NCBI GenBank assembly: GCA_902702965.1
Contig: CACRXP010000982.1
Location: 116,662-180,661, forward strand
Source of the DNA: Spirometra erinaceieuropaei
Taxonomy: Eukaryota; Platyhelminthes; Cestoda; Diphyllobothriidea; Diphyllobothriidae
Direction of reading: 5' to 3'
DNA: 64,000 nt
The first letter of the stretch is position 1, and the number at the start of each line of letters is the position of its first letter. Below, piece by piece: positions 35,201 to 47,800 of this stretch. Below the pieces are notes generated by a model, which made no database searches, had not been told where the DNA came from, and saw only the letters and a program-made list of their open reading frames with translations. The translations under genes were made by a program, and so were the position numbers.

Positions 35201-36620
35201 GGGGCTCAAAGGTCGCGCAGTCTGTCAGCACATCGAGCTTCTACCTCATAATCTCATCCGGAAATTCAGATCATGGAAGATTCGCATGTGCTGATGCTGA
35301 CACTGTAGCAGTCATTTGATGCACGCCTTAGCAGACGTGTTTTTTCGGGAGGCCCTATGACTATGCTGCTATTTACGACGCCAGTGACTACTGTCTACGA
35401 AGAAAATCTTAATTTGATAAGTGCTTACCAACACTTGTTGGAAATTCCGCCAGGCAGTGTTCTACTGAAGTCGCATTCACTGGCTGCGGTCCTGGAAATG
35501 AAGGAAATTAAGCTCGAAGTGTCACTTGTAATAGTGAAGTCGCGACTTTTGTCCCACCACCCACCGTTGTCACCTGAGAGGACAAAATCAAGACGCCTGG
35601 ATACGAGTGTGAACGCAGCGACTGATATAGCCAAACAGCCCGCCTACGCGTGCAACATACGACCTGGTCCCTAGACTCTACGAAACAGACTCCAGATAAG
35701 AGTGCGATCTCGGTTCTCACGTACCGGAGTGTCATAAAGGCGCTAACGGAAGAGAACTCTTTCAAAATAAGCCTTAGCTTGGGCTGGGCCGTATTGTCTT
35801 GTCACTTGACCACCTCAAAAGCCAGGACTGCTAGTTTGTTAGTTTATTTGTCCACCACAAAGAAACTGTACATCTTTTGCCTCATTAAGGTTGTCGGCAG
35901 TCCGTTGGTGAGATTGAGTACAGTGGTCGACATGGAGTGAGCTACTTTCCAACGGACGTAGTTTACATATGGGGTAAAGATTAAGGACTTGTGCAGACAG
36001 CGAATCCCAACTATCACATTTAACGAGCCGACGCGACTTTCTCTTGATAGAGCTGCGCATCGGTGCGGCCTATTTGAGAATCGTATGATAATGTGAGACT
36101 TTTCGATATGAATACATGGGTACATTGTCACGTAGAGTCGCGTCTGACTCTTATCGAACGCACCAACAGCGTACACCGGCAGCTACAAATCCGTTTAGTG
36201 TAGTCACGAGCTGCTAAGCCCAACGCCTCGAGCCATTGCCGGCCTCAGCTGATTTGGGAAATTCGATCAATTTTTTAATTATAACTCAAAAAATAGAAGG
36301 AATTAGACTAACGCGGTCCATTTATCTATTCCATGGTCAGTCCCTAGTGTAATCTTGACGGATTCACTAGCACTGTGAACCCTCACTGCCTTCACCGTAT
36401 GCTACCTTATTTCTTCCGTCCTTTCACGTTTTTTGTCTTGTTGAGAGTGCGTTTGCCATTATCGGATGAAATTGATGCAGTCTAAAATTCGAAATGTTAT
36501 TGTGAGAAAACCTGGATCTTCTATTGGTGGTTGTTCAGCCGTTCTTAATTGACAGTCCATTCCGTTTGCGTATTAGACCCAGTAATGTCATTTTGGCATT
36601 CAGGCATTCTACGACGTTGT
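32201..36620. other. Long intergenic stretch, no recognised gene
   Basis: Open frames at 33483-33809 (-), 34723-35061 (-), 35357-35674 (+) and 35844-36176 (-) are 100-112 codons but show no family I recognise; they are listed so that they can be searched. A nested palindrome sits at 34156-34185. Confidence 0.4.
34156..34185. repeat. Nested perfect palindromes
   Basis: Bases 34156-34177 form a perfect 22-bp palindrome with no spacer, centred on AGGCCT. Bases 34172-34185 form an overlapping 14-bp palindrome, GTTAACCGGTTAAC. A partial CCTGGGC repeat of the core follows at 34190. It could be a dimeric protein-binding site or chance. Confidence 0.8.
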
Positions 36621-36783
36621 AGTCAGAATGGCCACAATCACGCGAATGAGATTCCACGAACAAAGTAGAACGAAAAAAAATCAGAATGGATGAGTAGCCT
36701 GGAATCGCGCTTTGTTCATTCTGCAATTTAGGCATCGGCACTAAAACAAGACAAAACAGTACCTACTGATTTAGGATTTGGTC
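36621..36783 (+). repeat. Dispersed repeat, copy 1
   Basis: It aligns with 37860-38023 in the same orientation at roughly 70 percent, sharing for example AATCACGCGAATGA. On the minus strand it encodes a short frame with HSRDCGHSDYNVV, faintly like the H...GH segment of a GIY-YIG nuclease tail. That suggests an old retroelement remnant, a weak inference. Confidence 0.6.
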
Positions 36784-37329
36784 AAGCATCGAATGACATT
36801 TTCGAAAGTTTGATTAGGACAGACAAATGCAAATGCAAAACGAGAATATTCATAAATAACCATCAGCATGCTGGTTAGGCTAGTGTTGACCATGAATGCC
36901 CATGAATATTTTAATGCGAGATTTATGGACTTTCCAGTTATTTGGGAGTACTACTTTGGAAGAAATGTAATTTTGAACTACCAGTGTCCGTCAGGGCCTT
37001 AGAACTATCCTCTTTTATCTGTAGTTCAATCACAGTATTTGAAAGGCAATCGGAAATAGTAGTCGATGCTACGACGGAAGTAGTCGGATATGAGGAGAGA
37101 GTGAAGGTCTTTCGGTTTCGGGATTGTCTCGGTTTTGGATTGTCTCTTTTTATCGCGTCCTTTGCATAACGCGTCGCGTTCGGTACATTTCAAGCGAGAA
37201 TGCTTGTCTTATCCATAAAAGAAACAGTCGTCTTGGGACAAAATGGAGGCCACTACGTCAGGTGCTCTAACAGGACCGGATTTGATTTCGCAGATCTCCG
37301 TAGCGGCAAATCATCAGGCCGTGGGGGGA
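36784..37329. other. Intergenic interval, no recognised gene
   Basis: No recognised coding sequence. A G-rich run lies at 37322-37335. Confidence 0.4.
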
Positions 37330-37630
37330 GGGGGGTTCTGACAAAATAGAGATAGTTCTCCTGCTAAATCTGGTGATATTGCCTGATCAAAAGCATCCTG
37401 GAAGTTTAAAGCCTTCAGCCCAGATAATCTCTTTTAGATCAGGTCTGATGACAGTTCACAAACGAACTCATCTCTGATGGCATCGTCACGACTTCCTTCT
37501 GCCGTAGCACCTTTGAAACCGCAAGTCTTTCTTAAGGACTTCAGCTTTTGAGCAGAATGGTCTAGGGTTTGTCCACCTCCTCGTCTGCAGGTCGCCGGAA
37601 GATGTCGAGCGAAGATTTTGTTTTTGGTCG
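37330..37630 (-). pseudogene. Ty3/Gypsy gag relic
   Basis: Minus translation is open over about 95 codons apart from one stop. It reads FARHLPATCRRGGGQTLD, then SAQKLKSLRKTCGF, SRDDAIRDEFVCELSSDLI, stop, KRLSGLKALNFQDAFDQA. This order (ARxLLATxxQ, a LKxLxxxC box, RDxFVxxxxSxxIxxRL, AFDQA) is the capsid region of flatworm Gypsy gag proteins. No protease or reverse transcriptase was found next to it on this strand, so it is an isolated relic. It is not demonstrably from the same family as the element at 58252-62030. Confidence 0.62.
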
Positions 37631-37859
37631 CGAGTAGAGGTCTCGCAGTACTTTAGCCTCTTAACTGAAGCATTTACTAATACATTTTCAGACTCACATA
37701 AACTTAGCCAGAATGCTCAATTTGTTCGTTTGCGGGCCTTTCATTGCGGATATGAAGCTTTCAAACGTGCAAAACCAGTGGTTCCATTGTTTGGAAGCGC
37801 CAGAAGCATTCGGATCGATAGAAGATCGTTTATGAGCTGTAAGAGAAAAAAATTGTCAT

Positions 37860-38023
37860 AATCAGAACGGCCGAAATCACGCGAATGAATTGGCACGAAT
37901 AAAATAGAATAAAAGAATCAGAATGAACGAGTACTCTAGAATTGGGCTTTATTTATCTTACAATTGACACATCGAAAATAAAATGAGAAATGGAACAGTA
38001 GCTAATGAGATAGAATCTGGTCG
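37860..38023 (+). repeat. Dispersed repeat, copy 2
   Basis: Direct partner of 36621-36783, about 1.24 kb away. It is more decayed in the minus-strand frame (HSRDFGRSDYD in place of HSRDCGHSDYN, plus stops). Confidence 0.6.
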
Positions 38024-39379
38024 GGACAGTACCTTAGCATTGAAGACGTATTTAATGTCTTTGTTACATTTTATGCAATTTGTTTATTTGATGTTTATTA
38101 TTTACGTTTTTAAAGTTGCCTTTGCCTGGCACCGTTACATCTTCTGTTTTCGCTTAGCATTTTGTTCTTGGGAGCAATTTTGTCCGATAAAAAGTTTAAA
38201 GAAAGCAAAACCTTCGAAAGGGCAGCCTTGATGGCGTCTTTAGCTACTACCTCTTTTGCATTTTTCATCTCATCTCCAGCCGTAGCTATTTTTTCGAGTT
38301 TTCCGCACATTTTGCGTTTTCGTCCACTAGATTTTAGTTTTTGGCCCCATGCGATCAGCCTGCATTGTATATTTCTCCATGGATTTAGGTCTTTCATGAA
38401 TTTCAGCACCTGTACAGTGTGCTGATCACCTCGCCCGCAGATCTTGCTTCGGATTTTCCATCGCTTCTTAAAGGGGCACAAAGTTCAAGATACTCCTTTC
38501 GCTGTGATATACTGACGCACAGTACAAATTATTCTAACGTGCCTTGCTTACCTACATGTTGCACTCTAGACTCCAAATAGAATGAAAGGATCACTCCTAG
38601 TATCCATCTGACAGAGTGCAATATGTCTTTGGAAGATACGAGCTACACCGACTGCCGAATTTCAGGTGACCGCTCGACCTGCTCATCACCGTAAGTTCGG
38701 CGAATATCACTTTTTGAATACTTTTGTCGACCTCCTTAGGAATATTTAATTTCTAAGCTCGGTTTATTATGCTACTGGATATCTTCAAACCTTCAGTATA
38801 GTTAACACGCGCAAAGTTGAGAAATAAGTCTGAACCTCCTTATTTCCAGGTAGATGGCGCATGCTTTTAACTGGCCGGTTTTTCGACCTGCTAGGAGTTA
38901 CCGGCTTCTACCTTCTGACCACAACCGACTTAAAGTAATATTGGCAGATTATTTGCAGTAGTACTGGGTCTTTGAGTCTTGCAGGAGGCCAAACGACTAA
39001 CATAAATTTTGGTTCAAGCAAATTAGCACAAAACGCCGAGAAAAGTTGCATTCTTTAGTTCTGGCATTAATCACATTAATGGAAGTGGTTTGGTTTTTTC
39101 GCTGTGTCTTAGATTTAGAGGATAAATATGCAGACACCTACTGCTTGTAGTTTAAACTTTAGAGAACACCGATCCCATTATTGATGTAGAATGAAGTCAT
39201 TCTGAGGACAAGCTTCCGGCTTGACTTCAAAAACTTGCAAACGTTTAATTTTTATAGCGAACTCACCTGCAACTTGTTACCGGCGTCCACCGGCGTTCCA
39301 AACCTCGGCAGTATACTTCTTTCTCCTTCACCGTTACCGGACCACCCGCACTCTGAAGGCACGTGGATCAATACCTCTA
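38024..39379. other. Intergenic stretch upstream of the F-box gene
   Basis: An open frame at 38110-38481 (-) of 123 codons is Lys/Arg-rich and unassigned. The interval should contain the promoter and possibly a 5' non-coding exon of the F-box gene, but no diagnostic element is visible. Confidence 0.4.
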
Positions 39380-42300
39380 ATGAGCGTTTTGCTCTTCCAA
39401 GTACAAAAACGCAAGAAAGACGTTCCACTAACAAACCTATTCTCTTTCAGACCCAACTTACACACTGGCATCTCTTCCAACAGCGCGATTTTGGGCGCGG
39501 ACGCAGAAATTGACCAAGGACGCCGCGGTGGTCCCTCCATTTCAGTTCTTCCCAGCGAGCTGCTGTTGGACATTTTCCAGTTTTTGCCCCCCTTCGAGCT
39601 AATAAGAACCATTCCGCTTGTTTGTCGGTTATGGCGACGCCTTGCCCTACATCCAACTCTTGGAAGAGTTCTTAAAGTTAAGGGACAAACCCCATCTTCC
39701 GTGTGTGCACGGCTTATAAACGAGCGACCCCTCTTGCGCGTATTCAGGTGCACAGCTCTCAAGTGTTTGCCATATGTGCTGCAGGATGTTTGTCGACTGG
39801 AGCACCTTCAGTGCTTGAACATGGGATTTTGCGATCTGGACGAACGCGCGGCTCTAAATCTTGCCAGAAATGCTCCCGTGGCTCTGCGTCATTTAAACTT
39901 GGAGGGCTGCACGGTCATTGATGTAAGTGTTTTTGTCCATGCGGTCTCTTCCCTGGTGTGCCTTTTCCCTTCCTAGCATAACCTACGAAATGAAGACCTT
40001 GTGTACAAGGCCAAATGAAACTCGCCAGACCGAATTTATACCAATGCATTCTAATTTCATCCGTTAAAAGGTTGACTAGCATTATACTCACGAGTTCCCT
40101 AGTCTTGAGTCAGTATCGCTAAGGACAGGGGTACTTGGTCAGTTATTACCTGCCCTTCTCATATCTGATTTACGGAGCCATTGTTCCCACATAGTTTAGA
40201 TTAATTCTGTTTTGCTTGCACAATGAAATTCACGCTTCTGAGATTAGTAACCTACGGTTTGTATGGATGTAAAACCTCGAATGGAGTGGGCCAGACAATC
40301 TGTGCAATGTTATTGGCGAATTTATTGAGTTCGAAAATTGCATCTTTGCGGCAGAATTTTTCCTGATGCCACTGCTATTTGGTGATGACGACAACAGCGA
40401 CCACCCCCTGGTCTGTTGAAAGTACAGCTTACCGGTATTTCCTTAGTCAACAGTGGTATACCCACCGCTAAAGATTGAAGTTCAGTCAACTGTCAGAATA
40501 TGGTTGCTGTTCTCCTTTCCCGGCCCGCCTAGCACCAGAAGAACATGCTGATAGGTAATTTAAATGTGTATTCTTAAACGTCATAACTCTTCAGGCCACA
40601 TAGACCGGCCCAGTCACTTTTCCCACCCCATATTAGGTTACAAACTGTCATCAAATATAAGACACTATCGGAACGAGTTGAAAGTGTTGACCAAGCGACG
40701 ACGAATCTATCATGAGATAAAATAACGTCTATTTGTTAACGTCTACCTAGATATCAGTCATTGTCTACTGTATCTGTAAGTGTTGCAAACTTTGTTTTAA
40801 TTCTGTTTGGGATGTGGATGCAGCACTTTTAACAAAAAAATTTTAGACTTCGGTATCGTGAATTGATCTCCACTACCGCTGGTATAATCTAAAATCAACT
40901 GTCTAGATCTAGTTGGCAAATGATATCTGCAAAAATCGCTCAGCAAGGGATTGAGCCGGTGTTGAGGAATGAATAGTAATCCACGCAGATGGGCTGATAC
41001 ATGTCTTGATCAATGAGCAACTATTCATTCGGGCTGTGAGCCGTTTCTGCAATTAACAGTTACAGGAGGCGAAAGTAGGGTTCCTCTCAGAATGGCGCAA
41101 AAATGGAGTCGCAACAACAACGTGAAGCTCTGATCAGAAAGCTTCCCGGTCAGACAAACCGTCATGGAAGCGAGAATAGCGTCAGTTTGAAGGGTCACAC
41201 TAAGCACTGGAGTGCCAAAGAGTAGCACTACTTTGGACCAGTTTTACCTCGTCCTCATTTGCCAAAATGCAACCCCGTAATCCTCGCCAAACTAGTTTAC
41301 CTGAAAAGATATTCTGTTGATGAAGACTTAAAATGGAAAGGATTATCTTTTTGAGTAGAAACCGAGAGTATTTGATTTGCGAGTTGAAATTATCATGTGC
41401 GCTTGAAAATTATTACAATTGTTTTAACCTCTTAATAAGTTTCAAAGATCGATTTATTGTAGGTCTAGCAAAGCTGCATCCCATAGAAGACAAAACGGTA
41501 TTATTCATAACGTGATTCAAATATTGTTCATGATTTTTCATTTCAGAGCGGCTTTCTCCGAATACTCGTATCACGTTGCAAACGTCTCGAAGCCCTTAAT
41601 TTGTCACACTGCACCAATGTCGGCAACGAAGGAGTGCAAGAGATCACTCGAGGTCTTCCTTTGCTACGTCGTCTCAATCTGGATGGAATTCAATGGATCA
41701 CAGATGAGGCTCTTGAAGCTCTTTTGGAGGGAAGCGCCGTTAAGAATGGTATTCTACGCTGTATCTGGCTGGATGGCTTCGAATTGAGCGCAGCCGGTTT
41801 CTCCAACTTTCTCTCCCGCCTACTGGACATCCGTATTTCCAAGATTGCTGCCCGTTTGGGTCTTCCCTCCGTTTCCTCACGTCGTCTCCCCGACAGCCCC
41901 AGATTTCTCGAATACCTTCGTGATGACGGCCTTGAGATCTTATCCATCAGCTTCGCGGAGTACATTGACGATTCTTGTCTGCCCCACATCGCCTGTTTGG
42001 CTAGTTTGGTGGAGCTCGCCTTACGCAAAGGACGTCTTTTTACCAGCCAGGCCCTCTGTGACACTTTCACTCTCGCTCGACAATCCCAACTGCGTTATTT
42101 AAGGCATCTTGACCTAACTGACTGCCCTGCTGTTAACGATGCGGTCGTAAAGGCCGTTTGTGAGTGCTGTGGGCCGCTGTTAGTGGCCCTCTTTCTCAAC
42201 TGGTGCTGGAGTGTTACAGATGTCGGCCTTATGCGCATTCTGGAGGCCTGCCACAGCCTGCAACATCTCAGCCTCGTGGGAAATCACGTGATTATCGGAG

Positions 42301-42521
42301 AGTCTTTCATTAATCTTCCCACAAGTCAACCACACCTGCGCATTCTCAACCTTGCACAATGCAACCAGGTCTTGGACTCTGTACTGTCCTCGGTGGCTAT
42401 CCAAATGCGGGATTTGTATATATTTGACTACTTTGGTGAGCGGGTTGGAGGTAGTCTGGACGATGTTTGTCAGTTCGACCTGGCCCGTTCAATGAACAAA
42501 GTCCCACTCTGTGAGCACTGA
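39380..42521 (+). CDS. F-box and leucine-rich-repeat protein (2 exons)
   Basis: Exon 1 runs to 39922 (donor GTAAGT), intron 39923-41546, and exon 2 41547-42521 (TGA). They join in phase 0 so that an LRR reads through the junction (HLNLEGCTVID, then SGFLRILVSRC). From the first in-frame ATG at 39380 the protein is 505 residues. An F-box lies at about 53-100 (SVLPSELLLDIFQFLPP ... VCRLWRRLAL). Tandem LRRs follow, such as LEALNLSHCTNVGNEGV, LRRLNLDGIQWITDEAL, LRHLDLTDCPAVNDAVV and LRILNLAQCNQVLDSVL. F-box/LRR proteins bind SKP1 and present substrates to SCF ubiquitin ligases; the substrate is unknown. The frame stays open upstream of 39380, and a possible acceptor at 39449-39450 means an upstream exon could replace the start. 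Codons look constrained, unlike the flanking DNA. Confidence 0.88.
39923..41546 (+). other. Intron of the F-box gene
   Basis: A 1624-nt intron bounded by GTAAGT and a pyrimidine-rich TTTCAG acceptor. No exon or element is recognised inside. A minus frame at 41025-41228 is unassigned. Confidence 0.75.
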
Positions 42522-42609
42522 CACTTCCCCCCTCACCAAACATTTACTTCAGATTGCATAGTTTATTTTCTTCATCTTCATTCTTGCTAAGGGTGTGCAC
42601 GCTTCTGGC

Positions 42610-42615
42610 ATTAAA
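42610..42615 (+). terminator. Possible poly(A) signal of the F-box gene
   Basis: ATTAAA, a common variant hexamer, lies about 90 nt after the stop codon. No AATAAA is seen nearer. Confidence 0.35.
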
Positions 42616-42949
42616 GAGCAGAGTTTCTATTCTTTTGCGCCCTTCTTGCCTTTCCCTAAGCTTATAGACAGGGCATCAGCGGCAATAGAGGCCTATTATT
42701 GGTAATGAGAGGTCCAAGAGACTGCCTAACCAACTTCATCCATGGATCTCTTGAACCACAATGACAATGTTAACATCTGCGGGTTAGACACTTCCGTTAC
42801 CAGGTTATTTCCAAGATAGGTCTGGAACAATCATTCTGGCGAACATACTAACTACCGTGTTTCAACTGTGGTCGTACCTGTTCATCGTACACTGAAGAGA
42901 TCTTTGAGAGACTGCGTTCGGAAGCACCATCGGTTGTCCAGAGCCTCGA

Positions 42950-43060
42950 CTTGCTTGGCGTGCGTGTCGAGGTGCTTTGATTAGGATTCGAACAGTTGTC
43001 TCCTTTCGGACTGATGGATTAGAACAGCCAGTCGGCAATAGAGCCCAGACAAGTGAACAC
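42950..43060 (-). repeat. Possible tRNA-related SINE segment
   Basis: The minus strand carries GTTCGAATCC (complement of 42984-42993), a good RNA polymerase III B box. A TGGCT element suggestive of an A box lies about 36 nt upstream. The sequence does not fold into a convincing tRNA cloverleaf by eye, so a decayed tRNA-derived SINE is more likely than a tRNA gene. Confidence 0.28.
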
Positions 43061-43429
43061 ATTGTGACTGACCTGCGGTCCTTAAACGTAACCGGAAAGT
43101 AATGATATGATGACAGTACTGGGTTTGGGAGCCTCTGTGGCGAGGACCATGTGTCATCAGATGGCCTTCATTAGTGTGGGGTTCCTCACGCCTGGTCGTG
43201 TTGATCAAGTTCTCTGTTAGCTGCGTGTGACCTATTGCAATGAGGTTCCTTATTATAAACGCTATCCAATCGGAGGGGCTGTACTGACCGACTGGACATT
43301 CACCTTGTTCGTGATTCCCGCCTTCTGTTGTTATTATTTACGTCTGATAGCTGCGCGATATCATTTCGATCGCCCTTCGAAACCGTAATCACTGGATTCA
43401 CAAAATAAATTTACATCTGAGAAAAATGA
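43061..43429. other. Intergenic interval, no recognised gene
   Basis: Nothing recognisable is seen on either strand. Confidence 0.35.
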
Positions 43430-44252
43430 AGTGCTCGCCGGATCAAGGGGATTGCTGACGTTTCGGGGAGCTTGGCTGGCTCTCCATGTTCAAAGCGTTT
43501 AGTTCAAAAATCGACCAGAATTTTGATTAGAAGACCGAATTAGTTGGCCCTGGGCTGATCGGTTTTTTTCTTTCGCTGCCTTGGTTATCTGACCGTTGTT
43601 TGTGAATGTTGGTGGCCTCCTGTGTTGTGTGTTCTCACACCAACTGGGGTCGGTTGCGTTTGTGCTCCCCTTTTTGGTGAATTAGTCAACGGGCCGTGTT
43701 TGCTCTGTATTCTTGAGCTCCGTGTGACCGTCTTGTCCTGGGCATGGCATATGCATTGACGGACTTTATAGGCCGCAGGAAGATCTAGATGCCTGTTGAT
43801 GGAGTTGGCATCTGAGTATCAAGCCTCAAGTGTGAGACGTCCTGTCCCTGGGGTGCCCCGGCCTAAGGCGACTGCTCCTTGGAAGTCAAAACTGTGGCCA
43901 GTTTCCCCAATGCGAGTCGCAAGCTGTGCTCGTGTAGGCACGTCTACAATTTCCTTCCGGTTTCCCCAACGTAGCTGCAGTCTCCATAGTTACAACGTAT
44001 TTGACAGACGACTGCTGAGGTTTCAGTGGGTGGCGGTATGTCTTTCGGTTGCATCAAACGGCGACGAATCGTTGCCTGGTGTCGATGGGCAATGTCTACC
44101 CCGCTCTTGAAAATTAGACATTGGAACCATTTTTTACAGGGCCATTTCGGAGGCGGAGGGGATTCGTCTGCGGAAATGCTAACTGCGTGACGTAAACCTA
44201 CCCTTTTGACCACAGTTAGAGTACTAGTAACAACATCAGCATATTTCGCCAC
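43430..44252 (-). mobile_element. Penelope-like element, 3' part
   Basis: On the minus strand a GIY-YIG nuclease remnant (44252 to about 43750) is followed 250 bp later by a terminal segment (43500-43430) containing GAAACGTCAG. That segment resembles the 3' segments at 23794 and 53238, including the downstream CCGGCGA. The order and the shared terminal motif support one degenerate element of the second Penelope family. Confidence 0.62.
43750..44252 (-). pseudogene. GIY-YIG endonuclease, second Penelope family
   Basis: The minus frame contains an ATIRRRLMQPKD block shared with the element at 23105. AVVCQIRCNYGDCSYVGETGRKL follows in pieces: the first Tyr of the GIY half is changed (VVC), while the YVGETGR half is intact. 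A TAG stop falls right after GRKL (about 43951-43949), and a decayed remainder includes DANSINRHLDLPAAYK near 43790. The frame upstream has no recognisable reverse transcriptase. Confidence 0.7.
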
Positions 44253-44811
44253 AACTAACCGTTTTCAATATATCAGATCGTCACAGCTTTTGGGACGAAT
44301 TGTGTTTTGAGACGGTTCACGATTCTGTTATAGAATGGGCCTCTAAAAGGTCGGCCAGTGCGCCTGCACCCCCGATCACCGATTAACTACCGTGGCATTT
44401 AGCTTGGGCGGTACGGCAGGGCTTTCCGTTACGCCCGCCACCAGTATAGCTGGCCACTGACCACTTTAATACTTATATAAACGTATTACTTATGACATAT
44501 CAGTAGGCATGTTTTTATATATTGAACTGTTTGTCCCAGCGCTTGCAATGTCTTGAACAATCGCTACACCATTTCATACAAGAGCATACTGTTATTCAAA
44601 TGGGGACTATAACGCAAAGAAACGTATTGGTTTTAATTACGAGGGAGGCGAAGTCCTCGAGGTGTTCAGACTGTCGCTAGTCACCACCATCTGCGAAACA
44701 GACCGCTGAGATTAACACTATTCGGCTGTTTCTGAGATCGCTCCGAGGCTCAAACTACTCCCAGGTTATTGACGCCAACATTGGGAATGTCATTTGGTGT
44801 CGTTGGTGTGG
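44253..44811. other. Interval left of the inverted-repeat arm
   Basis: No gene is recognised. Because the right arm reaches the window edge at 64000, which corresponds to 44812, part of this interval may also belong to the left arm. The window cannot show this. Confidence 0.4.
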
Positions 44812-47800
44812 CCATTACTAATTCGATGTTAGTGTCCCCTGCGTTAAACCTCATATGCCAATAACTTCCAGATTTACGTCCTCGTTGCTGTCAGCGGTTT
44901 TCATTCCCAAATTCATAAGAGTAAACGCTAGTGACAGTTTTTTCAACTGGAGATCGCTTGTCTATGGTCGCGCGCACAGGAGAATCCCACGCAAGCCTGG
45001 CATTTTACAAAAGCATAGGGTTAGTTACTTGTATGTCATCCTTCCCCAGCCTCCATTCCCCTGACGCGTTTCTTTCTAACCCCCTTTGCTACATCGTACT
45101 TGTGATAAAATACGAACTTGAACTGAGTTCCCTTATTATTCACATGTTCTACTTGATCCTATTTCAATATAAATTTACTGGTCTGATTAGAATTAGTTGA
45201 ATGTAAATGTATGCTCGCAACTAGTCTTCTGAGTTCTTTCATGGAAATTTTCGCAATTCTAAGACATTTTTTCTTATTTTCGAGTCCTAATGGGTAACCT
45301 AAAAGTGCTTGCTTAGATTAAAATACCGTCAGAATGTTCCATTTAAACAGAAATACTGGTATTACAGTGATTGAGAACTAGGCAGAATCACCGGTTTTCA
45401 ACCTCCGAGTGTTGTTCCTTCGCAAGTAAATCACTTGGACGCGGAGTAGCGACGTAATAATGCTGTTCACTGAACGATGGACAGCCTTGCCTTTAGTAAA
45501 CTATAGCCATATGAAAGAGGCGGTTACCGGTTAGACCCGTTTGAGGAACGGAAGCGGACATTGTCAAGCGGGCAGTGTCTCAGCTAAAGACATCTGATGG
45601 TGCATTATCACTGACAAGGGAAATGGGGGTTGTCATTACTGGCTTATTTGCCGTAATGAGCCATTACTATCCCATCCCCATTTTGTGAATTTGAGCCAAA
45701 TATCCCACATTTTCAGCAACGCATCCGCAACATGCGTCTTACGATCGAGAACGTATGCGGTGCATTTTATATGACATTCAGGATGTTTCTGGCCTATTCC
45801 GTCGGCCATGCACTCAACCAATCTGTTTGAGCGCGAATCATCCTTGTTGCCACAGGAGAAGTCTCAATCTTCGAGTGGGAAACATAGTTAGAGGGCCTTC
45901 TTATCCCCTGCCTTGGAGACCAGTGGCCGAAGGAAATCCAAACATCGAGCGCCCAATATCACTGTTGTTGCTCGCAGGTAGGGTTGATCAGAGATACGCA
46001 AGCACAGCGGACATCTTATGCTTGTCATTGGCCTTAAGCTCAAGTCAAAGGGAAGAAAGCAGTTCATTTTTGCATTTAAAAACGCGACGTACCCGTATCC
46101 CAATAATTTTTCAATGAACTGCAAAAGTAATAGAGGAAAACAAAAACTCACCAATGGCAACTGAGTCCACAGACTCCAAGCGTCTGCTCTTGCTCCCACC
46201 ACAGGAGGACATTTGTAAACTGTAATAAGTGTTGAAACTGTTAAAGTTTTTGAGGTGCAACCCATAAGCTAGGCAAGAGTGCCACCCGCCTGTTTCGTAT
46301 TACTCGTGTTTTTCGTATGGCATTTGCACACTAACAGATACCAAATCACGTCGTTTCCGCCCAGCATCCACTTCCACCCCCAAATTAATGTGGCAAAAAT
46401 CGAGCCCCAAGTTCATCCCGAAAGCACGCCTTATGCATTGTACAATTTCCCACTTTGACCTGATTTTCGCGGGCTTTCACCTTAGGATGCCCTTTTGGAA
46501 GGTTTTGGTCCGGATTACATTTGTGTGTGTGTCCCAAAAAGGTCCGAGTGGACGGATGCCAAACGTGGTTTCATGTCCTGCGGCATATGGCCATGCCACT
46601 AGTAATAAGCGTTGGGTTGACTGACGCTGACGTTTACTCTGAGTCTGACTCGAACCACAACTAGCGGACGGTTTGCGGCGGTAAGCGCCCGCGTCAAGGA
46701 CTTGTAAGACAGACACTAGGAAAAAAAGTCCCATGGATTTAGCATGATAAATTTTCGTAGATGGTATAAAATCAATGACATCTCTGTATTAAATATGTTG
46801 TTACTTCAAGTCCTATGAGTGCCATCGAGAATTGAGTACATCCGGGTAACATTCTGATCCTGGTGCTCAAAAATTCTCCCTCGATAAAATGAATGAAGAG
46901 CCAAGAAGGTGCCATACTTTAGCTACTTTCTTCGAACTAGTCCAGCGTAAAACCTTAAGTCCAGTGTAACCACACATCAGCCGCAGCTTTGTAGACGCCT
47001 AAAACCCGGCAAATTATCCCATCAAATGATATTACCAAATCAACTGTCAGATTTTGGCAGCAGTACGTAAAAGCTGACTGAGTGAGATGACTTCGGCCAA
47101 TGCGGGTATTGGTCAGACACCGCGTCACTAAGATAACTACAGAAGTAACTTTGCTCTTATGTAGAGATATTTTTTACCCGTAAACTAAAGTGAACTACCA
47201 TTGAGCCGAAATTTACATGCTGGGAGTCACGCCAAGTGCCACCATGTTTGTTGATGGAGTCAGCAACTTTGAACTATATGGGATTTGCTTATCCTGTACT
47301 GTAAATTCTAATGTTAGACCATTTAATAGAACTTTTATTTCATCCAAGCCTTGTCGTTAGCCATTACACGACTTTATGGTTCTGCTGGCCATACTGCAGG
47401 ACAACATCTTCTGTCGATCAGTGGTGTTGACCCCTTCTTTTTCAACAACCGTCTCTTCTTATTAGCGGCGCGTTCTTCAGTGCACTCCCTACAACCGATT
47501 CTATATGCACCAGAAAGGAACCCTACAACTGGCGCGGTTTGCCCAGTCATCCACAATGCTGAGCATGGCATTGTCGTGACGGCCATGAAGTTTTGGTTGG
47601 AAACTTCGCTAAGCAATACGAAACCTTCTGATTTGACCCAAATGCTTATCCAACATTGTCTTTTGCTGCGTCATGTCTCCCATCTCATTCCCTACCCCTG
47701 CATACCTTGCCGAATTTGCCATCACAGTTACAAACACATTTCACTTTTGCAACCGACAATTTAAGTCCTGCGACGATGTGGATTTAAGGCCACCCCACGA

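Noticed and set aside
39252..39762. Minus-strand frames opposite F-box exon 1
   Set aside because: Antisense to a supported coding exon; Arg-rich composition is the usual shadow pattern.
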